Source: Lactuca virosa
Taxonomy: Eukaryota; Streptophyta; Magnoliopsida; Asterales; Asteraceae
Assembly (NCBI GenBank): GCA_928212115.1
Contig: CAKMRJ010005634.1
Coordinates: 263,323,336 to 263,387,335 of the forward strand
DNA: 64,000 nt
Direction: 5' to 3'
Shown here: positions 34,700 through 46,996 of the stretch, in pieces
How positions within the stretch are numbered: position 1 is the stretch's first letter
Layout: every line of letters starts with the position of its first letter
Made by a program: the position numbers and the translations under genes
Notes under the pieces: model-generated
Database searches by the model: none
The model's input: only the letters and a program-made list of their open reading frames with translations
Told to the model about the DNA's origin: nothing

Positions 34700-35229
34700 G
34701 GTCAGGTCGAATGGAAATGGGTCGCATTTAATGCGTTGCCAAAAATGGCATCCTTAAAAACTATAAATGCGAAAGATGGGACGTCCATTTGTGTCAAAGA
34801 AGAAAACCATCGTTTCGGTTTTTAAGTTGACATGCACTTTATCAGAACGTGTGCCAAAGCACGTTTATTAAGAATTAAAGGATAATCATCAAGAAAAAAT
34901 TACCATTAATATAAGTAAGAAAACGTTTAGGAATTGAAAATTTTTAATGAAAACTTTTCAAATTATTTTTACAATTAAGGATCTCAGAACAAGTAGATTC
35001 CGAGACGAGATGTCATAAGATACTTTCGGAAAGAATATGAACACATCATTAGTACATGGTATAGAGTTCAAGATGGCACAATGTTAGACTGAATATCAGA
35101 GGTAAAAATGCATGAAGATCTTAGAGGACAATTTTTAACAGATTTAGATTCTGAGACATGAAGGATCAGAGCTTGGAATTGGTTGAAATCGATAAGCATA
35201 GTCCAAAAGTTGATATTTCATCCAAAGAA
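34700..35229 (-). other. Spacer between RNase H and extra ORF of element G
   Basis: AT-rich and non-coding. The end of the RNase H domain is missing, so a deletion probably lies at its right edge near 35160-35230. Confidence 0.5.
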
Positions 35230-35889
35230 CTTGCGTAGTGCAGCTTAGAGCAGCGATGTATTCTGCTTGGGCTGTTGAGAGAGCAATATTGGTTTGTTTC
35301 TTAGATGACCATCTAACCAATCTTACACCTAAAAATTGACAACCTCCTGAGGTGTTTTTTCTATCCAGTTGAAGACCTCCATATTTTAAATCGGAGTATA
35401 CCTGAAGAAGGAAACTTTCATTCGCCGGATACCAATTTCCGAGGCTCTTTGTTCCTTTGAGATATCAGAATATTTGCTTGACAGCCAGAAGATGATACAT
35501 CTTCGGATGGACCTGAAATCTGACGCATATGCATGTAGAGAACATGATGTCTGGATGACTTGCAGTAAGGTAGAGTAGCGATCCAATCATTACCATGTAC
35601 TTCTTTTGATCAACAACAACACATCTGACGGGTCCGAGAAGATCTTGTGTCGGAAACCCATAGGAACCTTTGCAAAGGCACAAGTGTCCATTGATTACTT
35701 TTTCAGAAGTTCGGAAATGTATTTCTCTAGATGAATAAAGATTCCTATGTTGTTTTTCTTGACTTGGAGACCAATGAAGAAACTTAATTCATGATTCATG
35801 CTCATTTGGAATCGACTAACCATTAACTTGGCAAAATCAACAACCATCGTTGAATCCAAGGATCCAAAAATGATGTCGTCAACATAAAT
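35230..35889 (-). pseudogene. Element G RT end and RNase H
   Basis: Begins at the F target site with IQIYVDDIIFGS, so the catalytic YVDD is intact. It continues through MVVDFAKLMVSRFQMSMNH and SFFIGLQVKKNNIGIF, has an in-frame TAA near 35695, then GSLLYLTASHPDIMFSTC (35683-35465) in another frame. RNase H follows near 35350-35230 with GGLQLDRKNTSGGCQFL and ALSTAQAEYIAA. The C-terminal RNase H motifs are absent. The upstream RT half lies at 40731-41288 beyond element F. Confidence 0.85.
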
Positions 35890-35894
35890 TTGGA
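35890..35894. repeat. Target duplication TTGGA, left of element F
   Basis: TTGGA repeated at 40726-40730. Confidence 0.95.
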
Positions 35895-36293
35895 TGTTAG
35901 GATATAATTTGTGGTTTATACATTACTTTATATGGCCTTTAGAGTTCTCGGTCTAGGACTGAAACACCATGTATTCAGAGGTGTTTGGACCGAATTCACC
36001 ATGTGATTTCGGTTGGGCTTAATGATGCTTTCGGTTGGGTTTTGGGCTTGGTCCAATTAAGGCTTTGTACTAGGTTTGTATAAATAGCTTTTCAGCCGTT
36101 TAGGATTTCCAGTGGTTCATTATTATTGTATTCGGCTGTTAAGAAGTTCTTGGTGTACCAGACGATTTCAACTAATAAATCGTGTGCATTAAGAGTTATT
36201 TGTGTGTTCTTGAATCACTATCTGGTTTATATTTCGCATTCTTTAGATAGTTTGATTGATATCGTATTGATCTAAGTGTTTTTGGGACTTACA
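35895..36293 (+). repeat. Element F 5' LTR (399 bp)
   Basis: TGTTAGGATATAA to GGGACTTACA. TATAAATAG box at 36079-36087. Confidence 0.95.
36079..36087 (+). promoter_or_regulatory. TATA box of element F 5' LTR
   Basis: TATAAATAG, conserved at 40512-40520 in the 3' LTR. Confidence 0.7.
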
Positions 36294-36295
36294 AT

Positions 36296-36307
36296 TGGTA
36301 TCAGAGC
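36296..36307 (+). other. Primer-binding site of element F
   Basis: TGGTATCAGAGC, two bases after the LTR. Confidence 0.95.
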
Positions 36308-36536
36308 TTTGAATAGGTATCAATCGATTCAAGGACCTTGGGTACTTGTTTTTAGCTGTTTTGAGATCATTGGTTTAATCGAGAATTGATAAGTTTCGAT
36401 TTAAATTGATAAAATTTTTTGTTGTTCATCGATTAAGTGTTCTTGGGATTCTTCGTATTCATCGTGTTCTTCACTGTGTTGAAGACTTTGATTGAAATTG
36501 GTCTTAATTAATTACCAATTTCGTTTTTTTCGCATT

Positions 36537-36880
36537 TTTGGGCGTCTTCGGTCAAAACCTAGGAGTTCTCGGGGGGAAAGCTCAGGTTCTCGGTTAGGTT
36601 TAAGAGGTCTTGGTGGCCAGCTGATAGATTTCGGTTGGGGCAGCTCCTCGGACTCAACTTCAGAGTTCTCAGTCTCGGCTTCGGAGTTCTCGGTCTCAGC
36701 CTCGGAGTTCTCGACTGCAAATCTGTGTTCTCGGCTCCGCATCCTCGGTTCATCTTTTCGGTTGTAAAATTTCGGCTAAGGTTCTCGGTCAAGTCACCTA
36801 GCTCTTGGTCAATTCTTTTTCGGACAAAAAGTTGACCTTCAAGGTTCTCGGTCAACAAAGTGTTGAATATTGGTGTTTTC
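36537..36880 (+). repeat. TTCTCGG / TTCGG word array in element F leader
   Basis: GTTCTCGG and close variants (CCTCGG, TTTCGG, TCTCGG) recur about 20 times in 345 bp, 240-580 nt after the primer-binding site. Some spacing is regular, e.g. GGAGTTCTCGGTCTC near 36690. Confidence 0.8.
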
Positions 36881-37067
36881 GGTCAATGAGAATTTATTTA
36901 TGGTTACAATCAATTACACAATCAGATTCTTTTTGTTGGTAAATAATGAGTTCTTACAACAGTACCAAGGAGGTTAGTGAAACTTTCTGTACTCAAGCCT
37001 GTAGTGATACAAATAAACATTATCGCGATCAACATAATTTATTAATTAGGGAAATTGAGGATTAAAT

Positions 37068-38286
37068 ATGAAGGATATACTCTTTGAAAGGCCCAAAAAC
37101 GCTTAAAAGAAAAATTAGAGGCCCAAACCAAAGATCGAAAAACAATTAAGGAAGAATACAACACTAAATGTGAACATTACGATTATGCTCAAGAAAAGAT
37201 TGCCAGTCTAACTGCCGAGCTTGACACATTGAAAATTAAGTTTGAAAATGCATATTTTAATTTTAAAAAATTTGATGTGTCAAGTAATAAAGTTGAGACA
37301 ATGATTGAAAAGAAACTTAGATGGCAAGGTAAAAAAATGTAGGTCTTGGTTATGATAGTGTTCCTCCTCCATTACACTAAACTTTTACTCCTATGACTGA
37401 GGAAGAAAAGGTAAGGGAAGCACACCTACAATATGGAAAACCTACTATAGTTGAGCTAGTAAATAATGATAGTGTGAACGATACTAAAGTTTCTACATTA
37501 TATGCAGATGAACCCCTAGTGCAAGATGGGTTCGAGAAGAACAAAAATAATTCTAGTTCTGCTAAAAGTGCTTCAAAAACTTGTGATGATGATAATCCCA
37601 CTGTTGAAATATTCAAGCCACGAAAATTTGCAAAACAGTCTAAAAATTATGCATGTGCTTGTGCTTATGGATGTTCTTTGAAACAAACTTCATTTGGACA
37701 TGGACCAAGTCACAACCTTATTTATTTGAAAATACAAACTTGTTTTAATTGTGGGACTCCGGGTTACATTGCTAGAAATTGCCCACATCGTTCATATGTT
37801 CCATACTATGAACAAGGTTGGCAAAACGTGCCAAGGAGAAGATATTCCAAAAGAAATCATTCAAGGTCACGTTCACGCAATGGTGATTGGAAGGCTAAAA
37901 AGGCCATGAATCTGATTCCCAAGGACAAAAAGGGCATGTCAGACAAGAAGCCTAATTTGAGAGATGGTTCAGCCAAACCAAATTTGGTGAGGTCGAATTC
38001 ATCTCAAGGGTCGTCCTCTAGCTCACACTTGCGATTCAAGTCTAAATCAAAGGGTAGTTCCATTTCAGAATCAAGTGTTGAAGCACCCATTAGGTTAAAC
38101 AATAAAGTACTTAAACCTATTTACCAATGGGTTCCCAAAGGTCACATTTCAAAATCGTCCAAGGGTCCTGTAACTTCTTTATGTTCTTTATCTGATAAAC
38201 ATGATATGTCATGGGAAAGAGTATCTTGTGTAGATAGTAATGGTAAACCCAGTTTCACAATGGATTGGATTCCCAAAACCAACTAA
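37068..38286 (+). pseudogene. Element F gag, C-terminal half
   Basis: A Lys/Glu-rich coiled segment (37083-37340, with EEYNTKCEHYDYAQEKIASL) ends in a stop. After a frameshift near 37340 a stop at 37376-37378 precedes the long frame 37393-38286 (297 codons). That frame carries a zinc-knuckle relic, CFNCGTPGYIARNC at about residues 117-130, where the His ligand is Tyr (TAC). Downstream is an Arg/Ser-rich basic patch and KPIYQWVPKG, a motif I associate with Sirevirus gag tails. The gag N-terminal domain is absent. Confidence 0.8.
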
Positions 38287-38289
38287 TCC

Positions 38290-40312
38290 CTCACTCTGTG
38301 CTGGAGCAGCTATGGAGGAGTATCATCAGACTTCAGTATGATGATAGTGGCTATTCCAGGCACATGACAGGAGGCATCTCTCAACTGCACGACTTTCAGA
38401 ACTTTAATTGAGGGTATGTGTCCTTTGCGGGAAGGGAGAAAGAAAAGATCATACAAATGGGGATCGTATTTAACAGCGTGATGAATTTCGAATATGTTAA
38501 CTTCGTTTTCGGAATTGAAACACAGCGGAGGCAAAATACATTGCTGTTTCTAAATATTGTTGTTCTTAGGTTATCTGGATGCAACTTCAATTACTGAATT
38601 ACGGTTTGAATTTTCTTGATACTCCTAAGTTTTTACTTAAAATGATTCATTTTAAGACTAAAAGTTTTTTGTTTTGTACATTTTCTATTTTATTTTTGTA
38701 ATAGTTAAATTTGTTCATATTTTTTTCTCTATGCACAAATTTAGGGGGAGAATTGAAAATCAAACAAAAATTATAAAATTCAAAATTTCCAAAAACATGT
38801 TTATTTCTGTTTTTATTTCTTTTTCAGAAAAATAAAAAAAAATCCAAAAATATTGTTTTTGAGCGTATTTTACTTTTATTTTTATTCTTAGTTATTTTTA
38901 TTGTGTGCTAAGTTTATTTTATTTTTATTTTTTATCTCAAAAATTGCTTTTGTCTTAAAACGCGAATTCAAAAAAGGAAAAGTCCAAGGAGATTGTGTAA
39001 GAATTTTCTGTGCAAGAAGAGATCTTGAAAGGAATTGACGGAATTACACTTCACACTACTTTCACAAGGAATTGAAGGCATGAAACCGTACAAATTGTCC
39101 GTTAGGCAGTTTCTCTATAGGAACTGTCATATTCAATGAACTGAAGGCATGAAACTGTACAATCTGTCAGTTACGCATTTTCTTTCTAAGAACTGTCGTA
39201 TTTAAGTAATTGAAAGTTTGAAACTGTACAGATTGTCAAAATTGGTCTTGTCAGTTATCTTTACGAAAAAACTGTCATGGCACCAGGGCGATTTATCCAA
39301 CCGGGAAATAGATATCGCTGAACATCCCGCCCAGGGTCTTGACATTCTTTTTGTCATGCAAAACTGCGGAGACCCAAAAGTATTCTCGGATACATTCCCC
39401 GCAGGTAAAGAATTAACGGTTATTGGCACTAGCACGATTCACCTCACAAGGCACGATTATCGTTGAATGTCCCGCCAAAGGGCCTTGACCTTGTGTCATG
39501 CTAAAATGTGGAAATATGTCCTCAGATATTTTTGTCACATGATGTTTTTGTGAGTTATTCCTAATTAACTCTAACTGTCACTAGAATGGCACACTCAGCT
39601 GAGATTCATAAACCATTGAACGTCTCACCATGGGCCAAGTTAACTTGTTAACTTGAAAAACTGTATTGAGATCTTTGATCGAGGATATGCAGGGGCTAAC
39701 ATCAAAAATAGCCATGAGTAGTTCTCTGATACTTAACAAATCGCAGTGCGTTCCTCCGTGTTCATACAGATACTACGAGTAGTCTCCATCTGAGCCAAGG
39801 CTGGGTCATTGAACAAATTCGGTGAGAAGGGTCTTTATGACTCTGTGATCCACATGGACTTTTTAGTCATGGTTACTTTTCAAGACGCATTTGTGATCGA
39901 CAAAGAATATTGATTCTAAGGAACAAGAAGTGAAGATTGTTTTTAAACACACAACCTTTCAACCCCAAAAGCAAGGTGAAGTTGTATTTGAAGTTATGTA
40001 ACGAGTTGCATTGAAGCCTCCTCAATCAATTTGTTGCTATCTATGAACATGTTGAAGTGATCTAGAAGAATTGGTCTCTCTTAATTATATCTGAAGTATT
40101 TCAAAGCTAAAGGTGCTGATTTTCAATAACCTATACAAGAAGCCTTTATACCTAATATTCGTTTAAAGTCAAATTTTAAAGGAAGTCCAACTATTTAAGA
40201 TGAAGTCATTCATGTAGAAATTCATATGTTCATCTTGAAGTTGTGAAGAAATCGAAGATAAAAGTTGAAAGTCAAGAATAAAGAGAAGATTGAAAAGAAA
40301 AGAAATCTATAA
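38290..40312 (+). other. Element F 3' untranslated region
   Basis: About 2 kb, non-coding. 38620-38960 is T/A-rich. 39020-39480 holds loose repeats of GAAACTGTACA...CTGTCA and of CCCGCC...GGCCTTGAC phrases. Confidence 0.65.
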
Positions 40313-40326
40313 ACCAAGGGGGAGAT
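40313..40326 (+). other. Polypurine tract of element F
   Basis: ACCAAGGGGGAGAT directly before the 3' LTR, a typical Sirevirus tract. Confidence 0.9.
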
Positions 40327-40725
40327 TGTTAGGACATAATTTGTGGTTTATACTTTACTTTATATGGATTTTAGAGTTCTCGGTCTAGGACCGAAAACAC
40401 CATGTATTCGATGGTGTTTGGACCAAAATCACCATGTGATTTCGGTTGGGCTTAATGACGCTTTCGGTTGGGTTTTGGGCTTGGTCCTGTTAAGGCTTTG
40501 TACTAGGTTTGTATAAATAGCTTTTCAGCCGTTTAGGAGTTCCAGTGGTTTATCATTATTGTATTCGGCTGTTAAGAAGTTCTTGGTGTACCAGACAATT
40601 TCAACTAATAAATCGTGTGCATTAAGAGTTATTTGTGTGTTCTTGAATCACTATCTGATTTATATTCTACATTCTTTAGATAGTTTGATTGATATCGTAT
40701 TGATCTAAGTGTTTTGGGACTTACA
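40327..40725 (+). repeat. Element F 3' LTR (399 bp)
   Basis: TGTTAGGACATAA to GGGACTTACA, followed by TTGGA. Confidence 0.95.
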
Positions 40726-40730
40726 TTGGA

Positions 40731-41288
40731 TCAAGAATTTCTCTTTGAAAACCGGAACGCTTAAGAAAATCAGTGAGAGTCTCGTACCAGGCGTGTGGAG
40801 CTTACTTGAGGCTAAAAACAGCTTTTTGGAGTTTGTAACAATAGTTCAGATAAGAAAGATTGACAAAACCAGGGGCTGTTGGAGACACACTTTGGTATCC
40901 ACTTCACCGTTGAGAAATGCACTTTTAACGTCCATTTGGTAAACCTTAAAGTCTTTGTGAGCTGCATAATCAAGAAAGATTCGGATGCCTTCAAGATGAT
41001 CAACGGGAGAAAAAGTCTTATTGTAATCAAGTCCTTCGATCTAAGTTAATCCTTTGGCCACCAATCTTGCTTTATTTCTGATATTAACTTCGGCGTCATC
41101 TAGCTTGTTTCGGAAGACCCATCTTGTACCGACAATAAGGTGATTCTGACGAGGAGGGACGAGAGTCTACACTTATTTTCAATCAAATTCTGCAACGTTG
41201 TAATCTAGTCAACATGTTCTAATGCTTCCTTGATGGATTTTGGTTCAACCATTGAGATGAATGCCGAGAAGTGGTACTCGTTTTGGAT
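40731..41288 (-). pseudogene. Element G reverse transcriptase, N-terminal part
   Basis: Reads between the B and F insertions. Recognisable is DYAAHKDFKVYQMDVKSAFL near 40975-40915, the copia RT core before the catalytic site, which lies beyond F at 35880. The frame then breaks with a stop near 40850. Acidic linker sequence precedes it on the right. Confidence 0.8.
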
Positions 41289-41293
41289 GTTCG
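41289..41293. repeat. Target duplication GTTCG, left of element B
   Basis: GTTCG repeated at 49475-49479. Confidence 0.95.
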
Positions 41294-42096
41294 TGTAGGG
41301 TTTTGAGCATTCTAACACTCCTATGGTGTACATGCAACCCTAGATGCCTTGGATCTATGTTTTCTCTATTATACATGCATACATTCAATATTCCAAAGCA
41401 TCATCCTAACTAGCATACAATGGAGTATAAACAACATGAAATACTAGTTAGATGACATACCTTTTAGTGTAGTTGAAACCTTGGACCTTTAAGAACTTAG
41501 TGCCCCAAGTGTTGAACCTCAAATGGAATCACACAACACCACCAACAAATGGAGGAACTTGAGAAGATGTCACTTGCACTCATAAAATCGTCTTGTCCGC
41601 TTGTGTTTCCACTCTCTTAGGTCTAGGTAACCACTAGTCCCAATTTCATGAGCCAGAGGGGTTCTTATATAGTGTGGGTAACTAGGGTTACACCATGTAA
41701 ACCCTAATGACTTTCCATATCCCTCATGCTCCATGGGTTAAAACCTCCATGGAGTATCCATGGGTCACCACATAGGTTTAGCCCAATATGAAGAACTATG
41801 GATCATAAGCCCACATTATAAGAATGAATGATTTACATAATCAATCCCCATACATTTAATTAGTCTCTTTTGATCACAAAATTAATTCCAAATTAATTCT
41901 TGATCAATACTAATTAAATAATATGATTTCATATTAATATATTAGAACTTATAATATATTAATAAACCATAAATAACCTCTTCTCAATTATCCATCCTTC
42001 AGATTGTTCTAGTGCCATGCAACCCAAATAGACCATGCTACTCTCGGTTCAAGTACATACTGATAATAGTTATGGGCTTAGACACGTAATCCAACA
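41294..42096 (-). repeat. Element B 3' LTR (803 bp)
   Basis: Plus strand TGTAGGGTTTTGAGC to GTAATCCAACA. Confidence 0.95.
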
Positions 42097-45000
42097 GTCT
42101 CCCACTTGGACAAGTCTAATAACTATTATTGCAAGTACGACTCCACAACCCAACTAGCAATCGTAGCTCTTAAAAGTCGTTGTCGAACTCTAACCTAATC
42201 AATGACACGTCCATTAGATAAGGGATCATATATTCCTCCATTCTTGATATCATATGGACTGAGACATGGATTATAATCATTCTCTCTGTCCATCTGTTGT
42301 TTCTCGATTTCCGATTTATGACGACCGACTAATTGAACAAATCAAATCAGTCCAGGCCTGATGTCATCACTAAATCATCGAGGGACCCACATGTATCGCT
42401 TTTATCCACATGGGGTAAAAGGAACGGATAAACGTCGACCCAAATGCTCGCTTGTACTTACTCATCAAATCACACAAAACGAAATGTTTTATAACACCAA
42501 GTTACTGGTGCGTTTACATATGTTAATGTGCAGCCGACTTGTAAATTGCAACTCACATGTCTTGGCTTCAAGAATATAAGATATTACCGTCTCATGATCA
42601 CTCGTGATAAAATCCATGAAGTGATTCAAAATGAGCGTGGGTTGAATACAATACTCGAATCTTATTCCAGGTGTACTCATGAACACTGCAGCCACCTTGT
42701 CCTACACAAACTACAGACCCATTCATGACAGTCTTACCTCAATACCTACTTCCAAAGTATGATCGACTGTGGATGGTTTGAATAACCTAGTTATTCGGGA
42801 AGTCAAAACATGCAAAGTGAAACACAAGAATAATAATAATCCTATATGGCCAAAAACTTTTGAGTCATATTGATTACTCATTATTCATTGTATAATGTTT
42901 CGAATAATCAACTTAGTACTTGAATTAAAACAATAGTTATGCCATGCTCCAAGCATGCACACTATGTTTCTCTAAACAATAGTTATGCCATGCACCAAGC
43001 ATGCATACTATGTTTGTCTATGGTCCTTACTTTGTGAAATAGATCATTTGAAAAACATTTCAATGATGCTCATTTCAAAATTCCAAATCCTTATTGCAAG
43101 TGTAAGAGTTCCAAATTCTTGTCACTGATAGAAAGTGTTAGATTCTAAACTATCATGCAAAGATTCTTTTGTAATGTCTAGGTGCCAAAAGTCACAAAGA
43201 CTTGACCAATGATATTACAAAATATTCCTTTGGAGATTGTTACAAGACAATTCCATGGAAAGGAAGTCTCAAATTCAAAGTACATTCCTTTGAACATCCT
43301 TCATGCATAAACGTTTCTAACTTTTCCATCTATTCTTCAACTCCCAATATGGAAACATTCCATATTTGCCATACGACAACTCATTACTAATAGACTCCTG
43401 TCTATTCATAATAATGTCAATATGGTTCTTCCATTACTATACTTCCAACTGTCCTTAAGCGACCAATCTTTGGCGAACCTTAGATTGTCCTTAACAGTTG
43501 TTTAACCACTTTAGTAATATCCGGTTCTATTCCTTTTTCCCTCTTAATGCCCTAGGCATTTGGAAAATTAGAACACGAGAATATTATAGCATATGCAATC
43601 GATCCTATACCCGAAGCATATGGGACACGATTCATAATGTCTAACATAAAGACATGATACTTAATCAGTCTTTTGCTATAATATTTCTATTTGCCATGTT
43701 CTCATAATTTTGATTATGAAGAGGGATGTCGTAGTCATAATCAAATTTGAGAACGCAATTAACATTTTCATATATATAATTTCCTTATGTTGAACCATTC
43801 CAACATAACATTCATATATATTTGACTAAATTTGATTAAAATCTCACAATCTAAGCTTTTATATTTGAAATGAAGTATAAATTCCTCTCCCTTAATTATA
43901 GCAAAACAACTTTTCAAACCCTGCAACTTTGCGAATTGAAACCTTTGTTTTTTATAAATAACATTGCTAACTTGCAACACTTACCATAATAAATATGCTC
44001 GCACTAGCATAAAAATTATTATTAGCATAACACTTATGCTCCCACTAGCTTTGACATGTATTCAGAAATCAGCTGGACTTCTAGAAATCAATACTAATTT
44101 ACTTTCATTACCAATGTTCAGATTTCTGATACGAGATGCTTCGATAAGACTTTATCTAGGCTTCTCAAAATCATACACCTTTTCCTTAGATAGCTCACAT
44201 GTGTGTCTTAACAATTTTAAAACTTACATCCATAAGTCTGAAATGTTTAGACCTTTGTCATTTCTCACAATTCGAATTATGAAGAGGGATGTCATAATCA
44301 TAATTGAATTTGAGAATGAAAATATCACAATTCTATCTCCTTAAAATCTACTTAGTGAAAGAGTTTCCTCACCATCATTTTCATGACTCGGAGAGAAACC
44401 TTATGACACTTAGATTTTATGGTGTATGTGTTCCTATCCATGTGAATTTGTCATAACCATAATCACAAGACAAGGTTAGCGACAAATCCAAAAATCATAT
44501 GGACTGAACTTGTTCAATCTTAATTTCTTGCCACCTGGCAGCACAAGGGCCTACCATTGCTTCCAGGTTGTTATGCAACCAATTGAGAACTCTCAGAACT
44601 CACATGCATAGTCAACTTTAACTGGAATGGGCACAGAAACAAGAATATGTCAACACGATAGGTCACAAACCTTAATTCGTGTGCTATTGTTTAACAATAG
44701 GTTTATTCTTGATTAGTTCTTGAAACTTGTCAAGATCTTTAAGACTCCCACTGACCTCTTGACATATATGATTCACTTTGTCAAGGAACATTATTTGACA
44801 AACCAATATTCAAGAGTTAGTGCGGATTCTTATGAAGACAAACACTTCAGACAATTGGCCTTAGTTGGTATTTGTTTTATCCAAAACATCACAACTTACC
44901 AATTTCAAATGTTCAAGAGTAGAAAACTTTTTACTCTACATTAGATAAGTGTTTGAAACCTTTCTTAAGATCATGTCACTCAAGGTTACAATCTTGGAGT

Positions 45001-45946
45001 ATTACTCTAAGACTTGTTTTGGGAACGAAGTATGACTCATCTTCTTGATTTAAACTATTTCAACAATTGACGATTCCTCTTCTTAGCCATACAAATGCAC
45101 TAAGATGTCTTTAGAGGATCAATTGTGATATGGTTTTTCCATAAACTTTAAGATGATAATAAAACACGATACTAAAGTACTCTCCCATCTTTTCAGATTG
45201 GAGATACTTTTATCATTCTGCCTAATTTGATTCTTCTCATTTGTTCTGCCATACATTGAACCTTTTCTAATGTTACAGAATTATACCTAAACTTGTAAGC
45301 ATAACCATGTTTACTAAACTTTAATAAATCATGACGAATATTCTTATCGATCTTTGTCGTGGATCTTGACCAGCGCACATCCAGTGTACCCGATCCCCTA
45401 ATCCTTCACTTGACTCACATATACATGTGAACAAGGAATTAGTCTTAATTTACCAAAGATGAAAATTCTCATTCATCATACAATACAACCTTGCATGATT
45501 CCAAGTTTCTGTCCAACTAATACTTGGGTGATGAGAATCTTTCCTTATTTGCAAATAATAGACACTACCACAAACGAAAGAATCAAATTCATATTGCTAA
45601 CATAGAAACATACAAACATAAATTTTCACAAATGCCATTGCAAGGAGATATAATAAAAATAAAAACAAAATTTTATTTATTTATAAAATGCAGAAAAAAA
45701 CTTTTCCTTACAATGCAATTACAAATGAAAACTACGTTATTACATATTTCCTAGCAATCTATCATAACTCCTAAGCAGCAACTCAAATATCCGATCTTCG
45801 AACCATGCGATTGAAATTCATCTTCGCGATCAGATTCAACATACTCCTCCTTTAAGCTTCCTTCCCTTTGCATGATCCTACAAAACATCAAAATGCAACC
45901 TTGTCACATCATGTATTAAGAATCAACAATTAGGAACTTAATAGAG
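42097..45946 (-). other. Element B polypurine tract and non-coding 3' part
   Basis: GTCTCCCACTTGG at 42097-42109 is the polypurine tract in reverse complement. The rest matches the non-coding part of A. The approximately 60-bp repeat found twice in A is here at about 43694-43757 and 44264-44318. Confidence 0.75.
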
Positions 45947-46996
45947 TTAGATAATAGACTTACCTGAATTAGAGTAAAACTTTTCGATTCTACCTTTTCT
46001 CAGATCTTTCAGGTAGTCAGGGAAGCTTCGCAACCAATGCCCCTTCTCTTGGCAATAGAAATATATAGACTCTTTGGGAATGGTACACGGTCTCAGACTT
46101 AACCTAATCTTTTCTAGACTTCCAATGTTTCCATTGTTAATGTCCATGGAAGTTTGAAGAGTAGATCTTCCCATCAAATTTTCTTTTCCAGTGCGCCACA
46201 TCATTGCTGATTCAGCAGCAACAAACAAATAGTTAAGATCTATAAGGGTCATGTCGTGGTTTCTCACATAGTGTTCCTTAACGAACTCACTATGGCTATG
46301 TTTGGCGTACTAGCTGAAAAGCTAGCCGTTAGCTGAAAAGCTAGCTGATAGCTGAAAAGCTAGCTATTAAATAAAAAAGCTAGTTGATAGCTGAAAAGCT
46401 AGCTGATAAAAAATAACGTTTGGTAAAACTAGCTGAAAAGCTAGCTGAAATATATAAAATTACATAAAAGGACATGTAGGAGTATGTGTTTCAATAATTA
46501 ATTAAGGGGTGTATTTGGAAAATTTTAAAAAAGCTCCTAAAAAGCTAGTCTAAGTAGCTCTTCAAAAAGCTAGCTTATAAGCTACTTTTTTGGTTTGCCA
46601 AACACGACAACATAAAAAAGCTCGAAAAATAAGTTAGCTTATCAGCTAGCTGTGGCACGCCAAACACAACCTATATGACTCAGGAAGTGATTGAATAACC
46701 CAGTCAACAGCCAACTTCCTTGAGACTTCAACACTCAATACTCTCAGCCTGTCAATATGTGACTTCATCTCCAAGACATGAGTACACACATGCCTTCCAT
46801 CTTGATGTTTTATTGAAAGTAGGTCTTGAGTGACCTTGAATTTTTCAAGTCTTTGAACTTGTGGGTCTGGGAGAATTATTGGAGGAGGTGGAGGAAGTGA
46901 AGTATGATTTCCACGATCCAACCGCAGGACATCATCTTCAAGAGGAAAGCTTGTTCCAAAAGATTTGGGGAGACCATAGTTGTCTAAACTAGACAT
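45947..46996 (-). pseudogene. gag remnant of element B, split by a MITE
   Basis: Starts at 46996 with MSSLDNYGLPKSFGTSFPLE and a run of prolines (PPPPPIILPDPQVQRLEK), then KLAVDWVIQSLPESY up to the MITE at 46671. It resumes beyond the MITE as a frame to 45947 with TLIDLNYLFVAAESAMMWRT and a damaged zinc knuckle, FYCQEKGHWLRSF: the first Cys is Phe or Tyr and the last is Phe, with the inner Cys and the His kept. It is better preserved than the A gag and supports the same short gag plan. Confidence 0.8.
46294..46671. mobile_element. Tourist-like MITE (378 bp) in element B gag
   Basis: Inverted ends GGCTATGTTTGGCGT and ACGCCAAACACAACC, with a 3-bp duplication TAT on each side (46291-46293, 46672-46674), fits PIF/Harbinger-type MITEs, although their usual target is TAA/TTA. 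Comparison with A gag shows that removing it and one TAT restores continuity of the surrounding sequence. The interior is full of AGCT words (AGCTGAAAAGCTAGCTGATA repeated). Confidence 0.85.

Larger units (their letters stand above)
35895..40725 (+). mobile_element. Element F: non-autonomous copia derivative with gag remnant
   Basis: 399-bp LTRs (35895-36293, 40327-40725) with a perfect target duplication, TTGGA. Met-tRNA type primer site at 36296-36307, polypurine tract before the 3' LTR, gag C-terminal half, and no protease, integrase, RT or RNase H. The gag type is Sirevirus-like. LTRs differ at about 21 sites plus two indels (about 5%). It interrupts the RT of element G, in the opposite orientation. 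Confidence 0.9.

Noticed and set aside
36492..36858. Frames on both strands over the TTCTCGG array
   Set aside because: Repeated words of fixed length keep frames open by chance; the peptides are repetitive (for example EAETENSEAETENSE) with no domain, and the position is the untranslated leader of F.
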